NCBI GenBank assembly: GCA_033439685.1
Contig: JAUEDM010000005.1
Location: 2,418,001 to 2,482,000 of the forward strand
Length of the DNA stretch: 64,000 nt
DNA from: Apodospora peruviana
Lineage: Eukaryota > Ascomycota > Sordariomycetes > Sordariales > Lasiosphaeriaceae
Direction of reading: 5' to 3'
Shown: positions 9,995 to 21,582 of the stretch, in pieces
Layout of the letters: every line of letters begins with the position of its first letter
How positions within the stretch are numbered: position 1 is the first letter of the stretch
Program-made: the position numbers and the translations under genes
The notes under the pieces: generated by a model
What the model was told of the DNA's origin: nothing
Databases searched by the model: none
What the model saw: the letters and a program-made list of their open reading frames with translations, nothing else

Positions 9995-12642
9995 ATGAAG
10001 GACCCCGTCGTCAGAACTGCTTCTCCCTACATTGATCCTTCAGTAAAGGGCCCCCGATCTCAACAACTCACTTCCAACATCTCCGAAGCCCGCGCCAAAA
10101 GTAAGTGACCATGTCCTTCTTCTGGACTTGGACGTCGACTTTGACCTCGTCCCCGGCGTGGCTAACAGACTTTCCTGTCTTGCAGTGATTTCCAATACCG
10201 TCAACAAGACCGGCCTCCACCCCGGTGGTGTGGTGTGAGTTCTCTTCCCGTTCCTGTCATGGTTGTCCTCCAGCTATAGAGTGCTGACAAGGGTGATGCC
10301 ACAGACCCCAAATCGAGCATACCGAGCTCGAGGAGGAGCTCCACGAGAAAGCCCACATTGACTATGACAGAGTCGCCATCGTGAGTCAACCAGACGACTC
10401 GATGATCAGTCATTGGGCTGGTGAAGCTAACCAGACCGATGTCTAGATTCCCAACCCTTCTGTTGCTGCCCTCTACGAAGATGCCTTGGTAAGGAGATTG
10501 ACAAGAGTGACAGACAGACGGCAAGCTAACACGGCAGCCAGGTGTACGAGACAGGCACTGCCATCACATCAAGCGGCGCCCTGACCGCGTACTCGGGCAA
10601 GAAGACCGGACGGTCACCGCTGGACAAGCGCATCGTCAAGGAGCCCGGTTCCGAAAACGACATCTGGTATGTTTCCTCATCAACCATTTCTGTCTGATCT
10701 TATGCACTGACACATCTGTTTGCAATTTCTAGGTGGGGACCTGTCAACAAACCCATGACTCCCGAGGTTAGTACGAGGACATGACTGAGACAGTCTCTGG
10801 CCGTTTCCATCATATCTCCCACATGTCTCCCATCTCCCCACATCCACATCATGCCCAGCACATGCCCGTTCCCTCTGCCCGAAAAGGTGGCGTTGAACGG
10901 CTTTTGAGGGTCACGAGCCCCTCCAAAAGAATGTTTACCGCGCCCAGAATCCGCAATTGGAGGCTAATTCTGGCCCAATTGGTGGCGGACGTCATGGTTC
11001 CTGGGCGGCGAAAAGTCTGCGAGTCTTTGGTTGCTGCACTGAGGTGTTGCCGTCGTCATTGTGAGGGCGGGTGGTCTTGTGGACTTTCTCAAACCCCTGT
11101 CGCTTTCGTCATACCCTGCACTTTGGGCTCTGCATGCCCCTCGTCCCAAGAAATGCACCCCGCAGGCCCGCAGCCGCAGCCGAATGCCGATTGGAACCGG
11201 AATTTGGCACCCCCACCATGCACATGTCATCCCGCCCTGTTCAATTGAACGAACTCGATTGAATTGAATTGTGAACTAACCACGTGCGCAACTACTAGGT
11301 CTGGAAAATCAACCGCGAGCGCGCCATTGACTACCTCAACACGAGAAATCGCATCTACGTTGTGGACGGCTACGCAGGATGGGATGAGAAGTACCGCATT
11401 CGTGTTCGCGTTGTCTGCGCCCGCGCCTACCACGCTCTCTTCATGCGCAACATGCTCATCCGCCCGCCTCGCGAGGAGCTTGAGCACTTCCACCCTGATT
11501 ACACCATCTACAATGCCGGCTCCTTCCCCGCCAATCGCTACACCGAGGGCATGAGCTCCGGTACTTCGGTTTCCATCAACTTCGCTGAGAAGGAGATGGT
11601 CATCCTCGGTACTGAGTACGCTGGTGAGATGAAGAAGGGTATCTTCACCGTCATGTTCTACGAGGGTCCCGTCAGACACAACATCCTCACCCTGCACTCG
11701 TCAGCCAACGAGGGCGAGAACGGCGATGTAACTCTCTTCTTCGGTCTTTCCGGAACCGGCAAGACCACCCTGTCTGCCGACCCCCACCGCCGTTTGATCG
11801 GTGACGACGAGCACTGCTGGAGTGACCGCGGCGTCTTCAACATCGAGGGTGGCTGCTACGCCAAGACCATTGGTCTTTCGGCCGAGAAGGAGCCCGATAT
11901 CTTTGGCGCCATCCGCTACGGCTCCGTTCTCGAGAATGTCATCTTCGACCAGGATACTCGCGATGTTGACTACGACGACGCTACCCTCACCGAGAACACG
12001 CGGTGCGCGTACCCGATTGAGTACATCAGCAACGCCAAGATTCCCTGCCTGTCGCCCAACCACCCTTCCAACATCATTCTTCTTACCTGCGATGCCCGCG
12101 GCGTTCTCCCGCCCATCTCCAAGCTGAACAGCGCCCAGACCATGTTCCACTTCATCAGCGGCTACACCTCCAAGATGGCCGGTACCGAGGACGGCGTGCT
12201 CGAGCCTCAGGCGACCTTTTCGTCGTGCTTCGCCCAGCCCTTCCTCGCGCTGCACCCCATGCGCTACGCCAAGATGTTGGCCGACAAGATTGAGCAGCAC
12301 AACGCCAACGCCTGGCTGCTCAACACCGGCTGGGTCGGCGCCGGCTTCGCCCAGGGCGGCAAGCGCTGCCCGCTCAAGTACACGCGCGCCATCCTGGACG
12401 CTATCCACAGCGGCGAGCTGGCCAAGGTCGAGTACGAGAACTACGAGGTGTTCAACCTGCAGGTGCCGACCTCGTGCCCGGGCGTCCCGTCGGAACTTCT
12501 CAACCCTAAGAAGGCGTGGACCGCTGGCGACGAGAGCTTCGATAAGGAGGTCAAGAAGCTTGGTGGCTTGTTCATTGAGAACTTCAAGAAGTACGAGAGC
12601 GAGGCGACCGAGGATGTCGTCAAGGCTGGTCCCGTGGTATAA
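9995..12642 (+). CDS. phosphoenolpyruvate carboxykinase (ATP-dependent)
   Basis: Converts oxaloacetate and ATP to phosphoenolpyruvate and CO2, the committed cytosolic step of gluconeogenesis from acetate, ethanol or fatty acids. Seven exons: 9995-10100, 10186-10234, 10305-10380, 10447-10488, 10542-10666, 10733-10766 and 11299-12642, giving 591 residues; all joints have GT-AG borders and keep frame. The kinase-1a P-loop GLSGTGKTT is at residues 293-301, followed by LIGDDEHCWSD; LTCDARGVLPP and SGYTSKMAGTE are also typical of the ATP-type family (PF01293). The last intron (532 bp) is far longer than the other five (54-85 bp). Exon 1 encodes a 35-residue extension before the conserved part; at the exon 1/2 joint a further Met codon is created by splicing (A|TG), so conserved MISNTVNKTGLHPGG follows. 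Expression is expected to be repressed by glucose and induced by acetate; no site was proved. Fungal names include pck1, acuF and acu-6. Confidence 0.96.
10767..11298 (+). other. unusually long (532 bp) PEPCK intron
   Basis: GTTAGT at the 5' border and ACTAG at the 3' border, phase 0 between TPE and VWKINRER. It contains AT-poor sequence and open frames on both strands, none with a recognised motif. The reading frame of the exons does not continue through it, and the PEPCK sequence is complete without it. Confidence 0.8.
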
Positions 12643-13186
12643 AATGGGGAGGAGGGTTGATGTCGTTGACGTTTATGCATTGGGATCACGGCGCTAACAC
12701 ATGACTTTTTTTTTCTCCGTCATTTTCTTTTGGTATTGTCTTGTCTGGTGGATGAAAGAGCTTCGTCTGCTACAACCTTTCTGTTGTTATTATTTATGTA
12801 TGCACGAACGGCTTTTGCTTTTTTTCTTTTGCGTTCGGCTTAGTTTACTTTGCTGTGTGCGCGTGCGGCGGTATGCGCATATATTAGATGCATATATAAT
12901 TGAAAAGGAGAGAGGTTTTATTCGTTAACAGTGTTTCCCTGACGTTATGATTGTTGAAAGCGACCACCGGTACGAGAATGTCTAAGGAATTATATTCGAC
13001 CCTCAAGGATGTATAAGTACCGAGAAGATCTCTGACACAGTTCATACATGCCGCCGCTCATTAAGGTAGACTTCCGGTGGACCTTGGTCAACATATCCAA
13101 AACTCTGACTGGTCCTTTTACCCCTATTTACACCCACCCCCCTTTCCAAATCTCCGAAATGATAAAAGTCTCTACTCGAAGAAAGC
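12643..13186. other. convergent intergenic region (3' flanks)
   Basis: Lies between the ends of PEPCK (plus) and the DUF1295 gene (minus). T-rich just after the PEPCK stop (about 12700-12850), as expected for 3' untranslated and polyadenylation sequence. No gene seen. Confidence 0.6.
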
Positions 13187-14194
13187 TTAAAAAAGCTTGG
13201 GAAAGAACATTGGCGTGTTCCTCTTCCACTCCTGATACTCCTTCCTGTCCCCAAACCGCTTATCATACTTCTCCTCGCTGAGTGGGACTCCGCTAACCTT
13301 GAGCAACAGGAACGTCACAAAGGCCGGGCTGGCATAACACAGCCCCAACGCGCCGAGTCTACTCAAACCGAGCGCCGTCCTGATCGGTGATGACGAGATC
13401 AGCACCCCGGCGGCGGTAGTTGCGATCCCCGTCCAGAGAGCGACCTCGCCAAAGTAGTTTGGGTGTCGGCTCTTGCTCCACAGGCCCTTTGTGAGAAACT
13501 CCTCGCTGTGCTTTTTGGCGTGTTTCTCGCGCGACCACTGCGCTTTTTGTCTGTCAGCCGCCACTTCGAGCAGGATTCCTCCTGCGTAGAGGGAGAGGCC
13601 TATTATGTCTGTTGGCTTGAGACTTGAGGAAAAGATGGAAACGGGGATGGAGTTGATGGCTATGACTGGCATCAGGCAGACCGAGACCCAGACCGCCTGG
13701 GCCATCCACGCGACCAGAAATCTGGGGGGCGATTTCTTGATCTCGTCGAAGCGGGAGTCGTGGCCCTCTTGGAGGACGCGTTGGAAGAGGTAGGATCCCA
13801 CTTTATATATACGTATTAGTATGATGTGAGTTTGAGATACTATGAGGCAGGGGGACTGGAACTTACACCTCGTAGCCCAGATGGCCACGGCTCCGCTCAG
13901 CAGGATCGAGCGCCAGCTCAGAAGACCGCCATTAGCAGCAGAACTGAGGAGGGATCCTCCAGCCTGCTGGGCGACATGTCTGGCGCGGATACCGGGCAGG
14001 GACAAACTTAACGCCGTGACGGTCAGGTAGGTGAGTGAGCCGGACAGGTCGTAGAACCGTTCCGACTGGAAGGCTATGGACGGGATGGCGAAGGCGGCCT
14101 GGATGGCGAAGGATGCTGCCACGCTTGGAACCAAGGTCTGGAGCAAGGGGTTCTTGAAGTTGGTTAGGTGGAGGAGTTTGTGTAGAAGAGTCAT
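13187..14194 (-). CDS. DUF1295 / steroid 5-alpha-reductase-like membrane protein
   Basis: Two exons, 14194-13867 and 13800-13187, 313 residues. The intron (13801-13866) has GTAAGT, a TACTAAT branch-point-like sequence and an AAG acceptor; reading through it would give an implausible insert, while splicing restores RLGSYLFQR at residues 109-117 and then EGHDSRFDEIKKSP, a typical DUF1295 block. SRHPNYFGE (residues 220-228) is the family's cofactor/active-site signature and the C-terminus YDKRFGDRKEYQEWKRNTPMF is also characteristic. Several hydrophobic segments predict a multi-pass membrane protein, probably in the endoplasmic reticulum. Members are annotated as lipid or steroid reductases; the substrate here is unknown. 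The AAG acceptor is rare but fits the homology. Confidence 0.88.
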   Translation of the reverse strand: MTLLHKLLHLTNFKNPLLQTLVPSVAASFAIQAAFAIPSIAFQSERFYDLSGSLTYLTVTALSLSLPGIRARHVAQQAGGSLLSSAANGGLLSWRSILLSGAVAIWATRCKFQSPCLIVSQTHIILIRIYKVGSYLFQRVLQEGHDSRFDEIKKSPPRFLVAWMAQAVWVSVCLMPVIAINSIPVSIFSSSLKPTDIIGLSLYAGGILLEVAADRQKAQWSREKHAKKHSEEFLTKGLWSKSRHPNYFGEVALWTGIATTAAGVLISSSPIRTALGLSRLGALGLCYASPAFVTFLLLKVSGVPLSEEKYDKRFGDRKEYQEWKRNTPMFFPKLF

Positions 14195-15582
14195 GGTGAC
14201 TGAGTAATAGTAAAATTTGAAGAATTTAAGAGTTAAAGTAACTACTTTGTACGGTGGATAATAAACAACGATGTAGATGAACGCTGTTGAGATAGGTAGT
14301 TATGAAACGGCAAGTGTTTGAGGTTCTGAAACAAATTATGAGAGATCTAAGGGACAGGAGAAACAAGTATATAAATAAACCAAATTGCTTATGAAACGAT
14401 ACTGTTGTTATATTCTTATGCTTCGATGGGAAAGTGTACGAGCAAGTTGAACTGATAGCGTAACAAGCAACCGGTGGGAGGGAGGACAACTGCCTTAAAC
14501 CAAAGCATTTAAAAATACTACTCTGACCAACTGAACTTGGCTCAATAAAACTAGAGTTAGTATAGAACAGGATATGCAGTGATCAGCTGGGTATTACAAA
14601 TCAAGAAAAAAACAACAAATAACGAACCGGTCTTTTGCGTGCTCATCTCGTTGTTGCTGTACGCGTGGTTAGCGAAGTAATTCTCCGATCTCCTGACCAG
14701 TCCGCATCTCACGCGATCGACTCACAGAACCCTAACCCTCTTTCTGAACTTGAGGTGCCGGATTTGTTTCCTGATTATCTGGAACATTGCCAGTGTAATA
14801 AGCGGTTTTGGGACAGATTGAAATGACTTTGCCCTGAGTATCCATGTATCTGTCATGAGTCTATCCGGTCGGTCAAATTATGACAAGTGTGGTCAGGCAA
14901 GATAAGTCTTCCAGGTCTCAATCAGGCATGATTTCCAGTCTCATGGTTGGAGTTGGCTACCTTCAACACTTCATGATCTGATTACCTAGGTAGCCCAGTT
15001 GACAGTTTTAATACAACATCAGAGAAGTGTGACAGTTATAAGGGCGGCGTTAGACCGTGAAGGATACTAGGTCGTCAGCCTGGCTCCAAGCTAGACTCTT
15101 GGAACACGTCGAGAACATCAACCTCTTCGCTGTACTAGGAGCTGTCTACCTATTATTAGCATCCCGTAGGTTCATTAGTTTGGCTGTCAGTTTTGGTCCT
15201 GGGTTTCAAAACGGGACGGTTGCCAACGGCGGCGTTAGACTAGACAAACTATCAGCAGGTAGTCCGTCCGCCAAACTACTTTTCCGAGACCCGTCAGAAC
15301 ATTGCGAACTAGGCGGTGAAGAAAAGAGGGTTCGAACCTTCAAAACAAACATGCTTAAACTAGCAATGCTATCAAGTCTATTTTTGTAACTGCCAAACTG
15401 GAGCTAGCATGAAACTGCAAGCTTAGGTATTAGCCTCGAGACTCCTTCTTCCATACTTCCAGGTCGCCAATTGATTAGGTAGGTATACATCTGATGATTC
15501 ATCATCTGCCTCATCAAGATGTCCAAAGACTAACCCATACACTCTTCCCAACCACACCTCCTCCCCGAAACCTCACGTCAGG
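14195..15582. other. intergenic, no gene recognised
   Basis: AT-rich for about 450 bp upstream of the DUF1295 gene, consistent with its promoter. The one longer open frame (15057-15389) starts at GTG and shows no motif. The sequence GGCGGCGTTAGAC occurs twice, near 15044 and 15226. The CCTAGGTA motif occurs near 14985. Confidence 0.5.
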
Positions 15583-17283
15583 TTACCTCCCCTTCACAAA
15601 CACCGGCAGCCCGCCCTCCATAGGCATCGTCAAACTAGTCTTACTCCTCCTCTCCTTTTGCATGTCCCCATCCTCCGGCACAAAGTCAAACAGCCACGAC
15701 ATGGTAGGAATAACCTGCACGGCAATCGCCTCGGCCATTTTCTTGCCTAAACAGGTCCTCGGGCCACCATAAAACACAGGAAACTCGCTCGCTCCCCGAT
15801 TCACCACTTTCTTCCTACCGCCTTCATCAGCGTCCAGAAACCGTTCCGGCTTGAAATCGTCCGCGTCATCGCCCCAGGTAAGCTTGGACCGATGCATCGC
15901 CCACAGACACCACACCAGCACCGAGTCTTTGGGCAAGAAGGTCCCGTCCGGCAGCGTGACCGCCTCGGTACACTGCCTGATCTCGAACGGAATCGGTGGA
16001 AACAGTCTCAGCGACTCGTAAAACACCGCCATGGCGTACGGCATGGACGAGGCAGTGAATAGTGTCGGGTCGAAGCTGTTCTTTTCTTTTTCCTCACTTG
16101 TTATTGGAAGAGACAAACCATTCGCCGCAAAGACCTGCTCGACTTCCGCTCTGATCTTCGCCGTCACTTCAGGGTGACGCATGAGCGTGTAAAACGTCCA
16201 GGTCAGCGCCTGGCCGGTGGTGTCCCTGCCGGCCGATAAATAAGTGAGCGCCGCGTCGGCGACCATCCTTTCATCGGGGATGGCGTCGAGGAGGGACTGG
16301 ATCAGCGACCCGGAGATCTGGTCGAGTTTGTTTGAGTCTGCGCTGTTCTCAGACGCCAGGTCCTGCTTCTGCAGCTGTTCCCTGTCCTTGACGGCGCTGG
16401 CAACGATGCGCCTGCCGAACTCTTTAACGATGGAAATCGAGCGTCGGAGCTTGGCGCCAAAGATGAGTTCGGTGACTTGCCACAGGGGGTTCTGGAAGCG
16501 CTCGGCTGTTCCGCCTGACGCGTAGTCAAACGACTGGGCGAACTCGTCGTCGGCTTGCATTTCCATCTGTTATGGTATTAGCCATGAGTCTTTTTGTTTA
16601 TCTCGGTCAAGCGGTTCCGCTCGGACTTGCATTATACGCCATCTTGCCCATCAGCTTGGTGGTAATCTCGTGAAAGACATGCTGCAGGTCGACGACTTCG
16701 CGACCACCACTCTTGGACTGCAACTCTTTAACGCTCTGGAACAGATACTGCGGGAGCGCAATGTCGGTGAGGACGCGCAGGTTGGCAGTGTTGAGAAAGC
16801 TGAGCCCGGCTTTTCGTTGTAGTTTCCAGAACTCGCCGTCCGCGTTGATGATGCCGTTGCCGAAGAGGTCCCACGAGCGACCCTTGACAAAAGTTCCTTT
16901 GGTAAAAATTCCTTCATTCTTGAAGACGTAGTCCAGGTTCCGGGGATCGTGGATGAGCACGCCGGGCGGTAGCGTCGGCACGGTGATGGCGACCGTCTCA
17001 TAGCCAAACTGGCGCTGGCACTTGTCGAACCAGCCAAAAAGCTTCCATCTGGCTTGCAGAAACTGGATGCCGTTGCCCACGAGGGGCAGTGTGTTTGGTG
17101 GTTTTCTTGAGCGGGAGTCAGCTGAGTCCTGGTCTGTCTTTCGGAGAGTTTGTTTGCTTACTTTAGCGTCTCGCCATTTCTCGTGATGGCGTTCGTCCAG
17201 CTCAAGACTAATACACGAAGCAGCAGGGCGAGCAGGATGCCGACAAGAGCGTATTGCACCGTGGTGCTGTGCAGGAGGCTCAT
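15583..17283 (-). CDS. cytochrome P450, CYP52-clan (alkane / fatty-acid hydroxylase type)
   Basis: Haem-thiolate monooxygenase of the endoplasmic reticulum; CYP52-clan enzymes usually hydroxylate the terminal carbon of alkanes or fatty acids. Three exons: 17283-17162, 17105-16631 and 16566-15583, giving 526 residues, the usual length. Residues about 10-29 are a hydrophobic membrane anchor, then PPNTLPLVGNG. The I-helix AGRDTT is at 311-316, the K-helix ESLR at 383-386 and the haem loop FYGGPRTCLG with Cys471. KMAYNMEMQADDEF...SGGTAERFQNPLW is typical of this clan. The second intron (16567-16630) begins GCAAGT and ends ACAG, a GC-AG intron; splicing it gives exactly the conserved MAYN-MEM joint. 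The first intron ends in AAG. The gene is divergent from the gene at 17968. The exact substrate is not visible from sequence. Confidence 0.93.
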
Positions 17284-17967
17284 TGTGACAGGGCGATGCG
17301 AGGAACAGGGAAAGTCCCCGTTATGTGGTTGGGGAAAGCAGCGCCGTCATCAATGCGGAGTCAGGAGACAAGTAGCAATGGTAAACATCAGACGGAGTAA
17401 CAACCTGTCAGCACTAGAGTTGACGCAGGTATCACCAGAGATAAACCCGTTGAATCGACGAGAGATCAGGAATTCATATCCTACAGCAACGGCCTGTGTG
17501 TGGGAAAAGAAAGCCCCACGCCAAATGGAACCTGGAAGTGCCCAGCAGCCAGCCCCACGGTAGTTGTTAAAGCCGGAAATAGAGCACTTGTGGACGCACG
17601 CCCCGCCCCGGCCGGGGACAGGCAGTTCTGCTCTGAAACCAGAAATAAGACAGGGGTCACTGCACCTCGCAAGCTCGACTTCCTCTGACCGTACAGTGTC
17701 AACGACGTCATACAAATTGACCTTCAGCATTCCAGCTTCCAATTGATGGACGCGCGCAGAGCTACCTTACCGATCTGCTGTCGCCAGGAAGATCCAACTG
17801 ATCAGACCCTGTGGAACTGGAGCCGCCTAGCTACCTACTTTAGCTGTTGACAGAGCCGCCGCGTTACGCTGCAGCATCCTGCCGGATCTGGGTCTTCGAG
17901 TGTTTGTCTTGGCATCAGGAATCTGTCGATAATCACCAAGTTACAACTCAATATACCGACGAAAAAG
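17284..17967. promoter_or_regulatory. divergent spacer between P450 and methyltransferase-like gene
   Basis: A 684 bp region containing the start sides of both flanking genes. Open frames here are short, lie on both strands and lack motifs. No specific operator recognised. Confidence 0.4.
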
Positions 17968-19044
17968 ATGGCGCCTCTGGTGCCGCGGATGCATCTCTTT
18001 GAGATAGACGACCAGACCTGGTGAGTTTCGGTCTTCTTGCTTCATACTAAAGCGCAGATGTCTCATCTTCACCAACTCGAAAACTCACAACTCACCGTCA
18101 ATAATCACAGGTTCCCGGCCTTCCTTCGCGCCAAAGTCCAGGCAGCGCTAACCGTAGCCTGGACGACTCATGTCAGTTGTTCCTACTCACTCACTCCGTT
18201 ACTCTTCCCTCAACTCAACTTACACTGGCTATAGGTCCCCATGCTCCAAACCAGCTCCCCCGCGCAGTTAGTCGCCCGCGTCCTCTCCTCCAGTTTGGGG
18301 CAAACCATCCGCGACTACGTCTTCATCGACTTTTGCGCCGGCGGCGGCGGCCCGACCCCGTCCATCGAAACGCATCTCAACCGGACCCTCACCTCCTCCC
18401 TTTCAGACAAGGAAGAAGAACCAGTCCTCTTCGTCCTGACAGACCTCCACCCGCACACCGAATCCTGGCGCGCCGCCGCCGCTCTCTCGCCAAATCTGAC
18501 CTACATTCCGGAATCCGTCGACGCGGCAAACTGTCCCCCCGATCTTATTTCGTCCTACAAAACGCCTTCTTCCAGCGAGAAGCCGAAAAGGAAGATATTC
18601 AGACTCTTCAATCTAGCCTTCCACCACTTCGACGACCCGCTCGCCAAAGCCATCCTCCGCAATACGGTGAACACATCCGACGCCTTTGGTATCTTTGAGC
18701 TCCAGCAGCGTAACTTCCTAGGCTTCATAACCTGTTGTCTCTTTGGAATCGGTATCTTCCTCTGTGCGCCCTACTACGCGTTCAAGTGGCGCAGTCCCGC
18801 GACGCTGCTCTTTACCTATCTGATTCCGGTGCTGCCGTTCGTCTTGGTCTTTGACGGGTGGATGTCGGCATTGAGGACGAGGACGCCGGACGAGGTGGAG
18901 GCGCTGTTGAGGACGTGTACTGATACCGAAGGAGGAAGTGGAGAGGAGATTGCTGCGAGTTGGGAGGTTAGGAGTGGAAGGGAAACGTTCATGTGGCCTG
19001 TTGGCGAGCTGAACTGGATTATTTGTGCCAAGAAGGAGAGGTGA
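17968..19044 (+). CDS. methyltransferase-like protein with two C-terminal membrane segments
   Basis: Three exons: 17968-18020, 18111-18171 and 18235-19044, with GT-AG introns; 307 residues. I recognise it as a conserved fungal hypothetical protein without known function. The motif YVFIDFCAGGGGPTPSIE (from about residue 66) resembles motif I of class I SAM-dependent methyltransferases, with an acidic residue in FVLTDLHPHT as motif II and FNLAFHHFDDPLAKAIL as a later motif. Two strongly hydrophobic stretches at about 199-221 and 227-246 suggest membrane anchoring after the Rossmann-like part. The N-terminal MHLFEIDDQTWFPAFLRAKVQ is the most characteristic block and is split by the first intron. 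The start is the ATG that begins this block. Catalysis is unproved; it could also be a catalytically dead relative. Confidence 0.82.
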
Positions 19045-19704
19045 GGTAAGGTGGACAACATCTAGGATGGGGTGTCACCAGCCAAATGTAGATGAATCAG
19101 TTTGTCAGTAAACTGTATGGTGTAGAGAGAGCATCTGAGAGGATATAGAGAGTGACGTAAAAAGAGCCAAAGAAGAGCATTATGAAAGGTAGATTGGGCA
19201 ACACACATCACGACGATAGACGCATATATCGTAGGGATTTGAACAGCGCCTGGAAGCTCTAACCGGAGAAGGCAATCCAGTTATTAGATTGTTCTGGGAG
19301 CAGTGACATATTCATTTGCCACCAGACACTACTCGCAGTTTCAAGGCGTGTCGGTGAGCCGTCTATATAATAGGAGATATTCATAGCATAGCCTTAGAGA
19401 CATCATTGTAACACAGTCACAATGCGGGATAATGCTATGGTATTTTAACGATTCTAATATGCATTGTTAATTCGAGGCCCGATATAACATCAAAGCCCGA
19501 ATATGAACCTTCGTCTAGAGCACAGATCCTGCCACACACCCCTTCAAGAGATGTTCGCCGCTGGCTCCATCCAGAAATGTAAATACCAAATAGACATATT
19601 CAGACCACAAATAAGCCCTTTCCGAACTACAACAACGCCCCCGATTACACCCCAGCAAGCCAGTCGTTTATAGTATTCATGGCCTCAAGATCCTCCCTAA
19701 GTCC
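19045..19704. other. intergenic, no gene recognised
   Basis: Moderately AT-rich sequence downstream of the methyltransferase-like gene. No open frame of interest. Confidence 0.5.
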
Positions 19705-20270
<566 letters not shown>

Positions 20271-21582
20271 TCTGAACAATACTAGAGAGCGAGAGGGGCT
20301 TCTCTCCTCGTCAGAGCCTGAGGTTCAAGAATAGGTTAGAGAAGTTACAGAGCAGGGCATCAAACTGGGTCTCCACTGCTTCAAGGCCAACGGCATAGCA
20401 TATTTACAAGTTATTGTTATTGTCGGGCGGCTGATGCACTCGAATAAGAAACCCATACACATAGTAAATGAGCAAAGAGTACATTGAGGGACCGGAAGTA
20501 TTGTCTGGCACCCAGAAGGTACACTGCAACGAGAACGGCTTTCACACGGTCATGGACATAATAGCAGATGAATGGACGGGCAGGCGGCGAAGGAGAGAGG
20601 CACAGAGCATGGGAAATGACCGTAGACAGACTGCAGGACAATAAGGCGAACAGGTGATGACACTTGACGCGAAGAGGTCCAGCCCATTTTCATCCAATGC
20701 CACGGTGCTTTTGCTTCTTAACCCCGGCCTTCGGATCGCTGTCTGTCTGGGAAGCACGAGACAAGCGCACATCTGGTCCCAGGCAGTGATGTCGAGGCTG
20801 AACTTGGCTCTGAGTGAGTAACGAACGGATTTTCATCGTGTACCTGCCATATAATCTAGGCCTCTGTCCTTCGGATCACCTACAGTCTATCTAGAACGAG
20901 AAGACGTGCGCCTTCCCTGCTTACCAATGCGATTCACTGCGTCTTTTCAGCTGACTGGTGAGCATATAGAACGCTAAGAAAAGAGGCGAAGTGATCAGAT
21001 TCAAGACGACGTGGCAAACGAACAGGCTGTCACGATGATTGCCCGTACATCTAAGTATCGGTATGATGCTTTCATGCTGCCCGCTACGTCTCGAATGCTT
21101 CACTGGTAAAACATACATGTAGGGCACGGTAAGAGTAGGCGGAGTAGAACAGGTGCACACAAATGTGATCGGGGGAAGCTGAGTACAGCTGGCATGAGAC
21201 GTCGAAGCAGCTCATTGCGTTCTGAGTACACCAAACCGTCATCACACTATGCATGAGTTGTATGAACACAGATGGACTGAACAGGCAGGATTAAGGGATG
21301 ATTGGAACAGCCAGAGAAGGATATAAAGGAAGCAATCATTTTGGGAGCGGAATGGCAACCCGTATCAAGTGACTACTGTCTATGGATCCCCTTTTGTGCA
21401 ATCGCAATTGAAGAAGAAAGTGTGTATCATAATGATGAAAACCCTGCCATTTCCCCCTTTTGAGTCATCAAGAGCAAGCAAAAACCCGAAACGAAACCCA
21501 GAGATAAAATGAAACCCTAATACCTTTCCATCATGTCTCGTCATTTCTTGTATCACTCCTTAGCAGGCGCAAGCTTCGTTTT
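20271..21582. other. intergenic, no gene recognised
   Basis: Short open frames on both strands only. The right end is the 3' flank of the minus-strand RRM gene. Confidence 0.5.

Noticed and set aside
9379..10035. Plus-strand open frame of 218 codons upstream of PEPCK
   Set aside because: Starts at TTG, overlaps the PEPCK leader and first exon in another phase, and contains T-rich leader sequence.
11701..12408. Minus-strand open frame of 235 codons
   Set aside because: Antisense shadow of the PEPCK catalytic exon caused by high GC at third positions.
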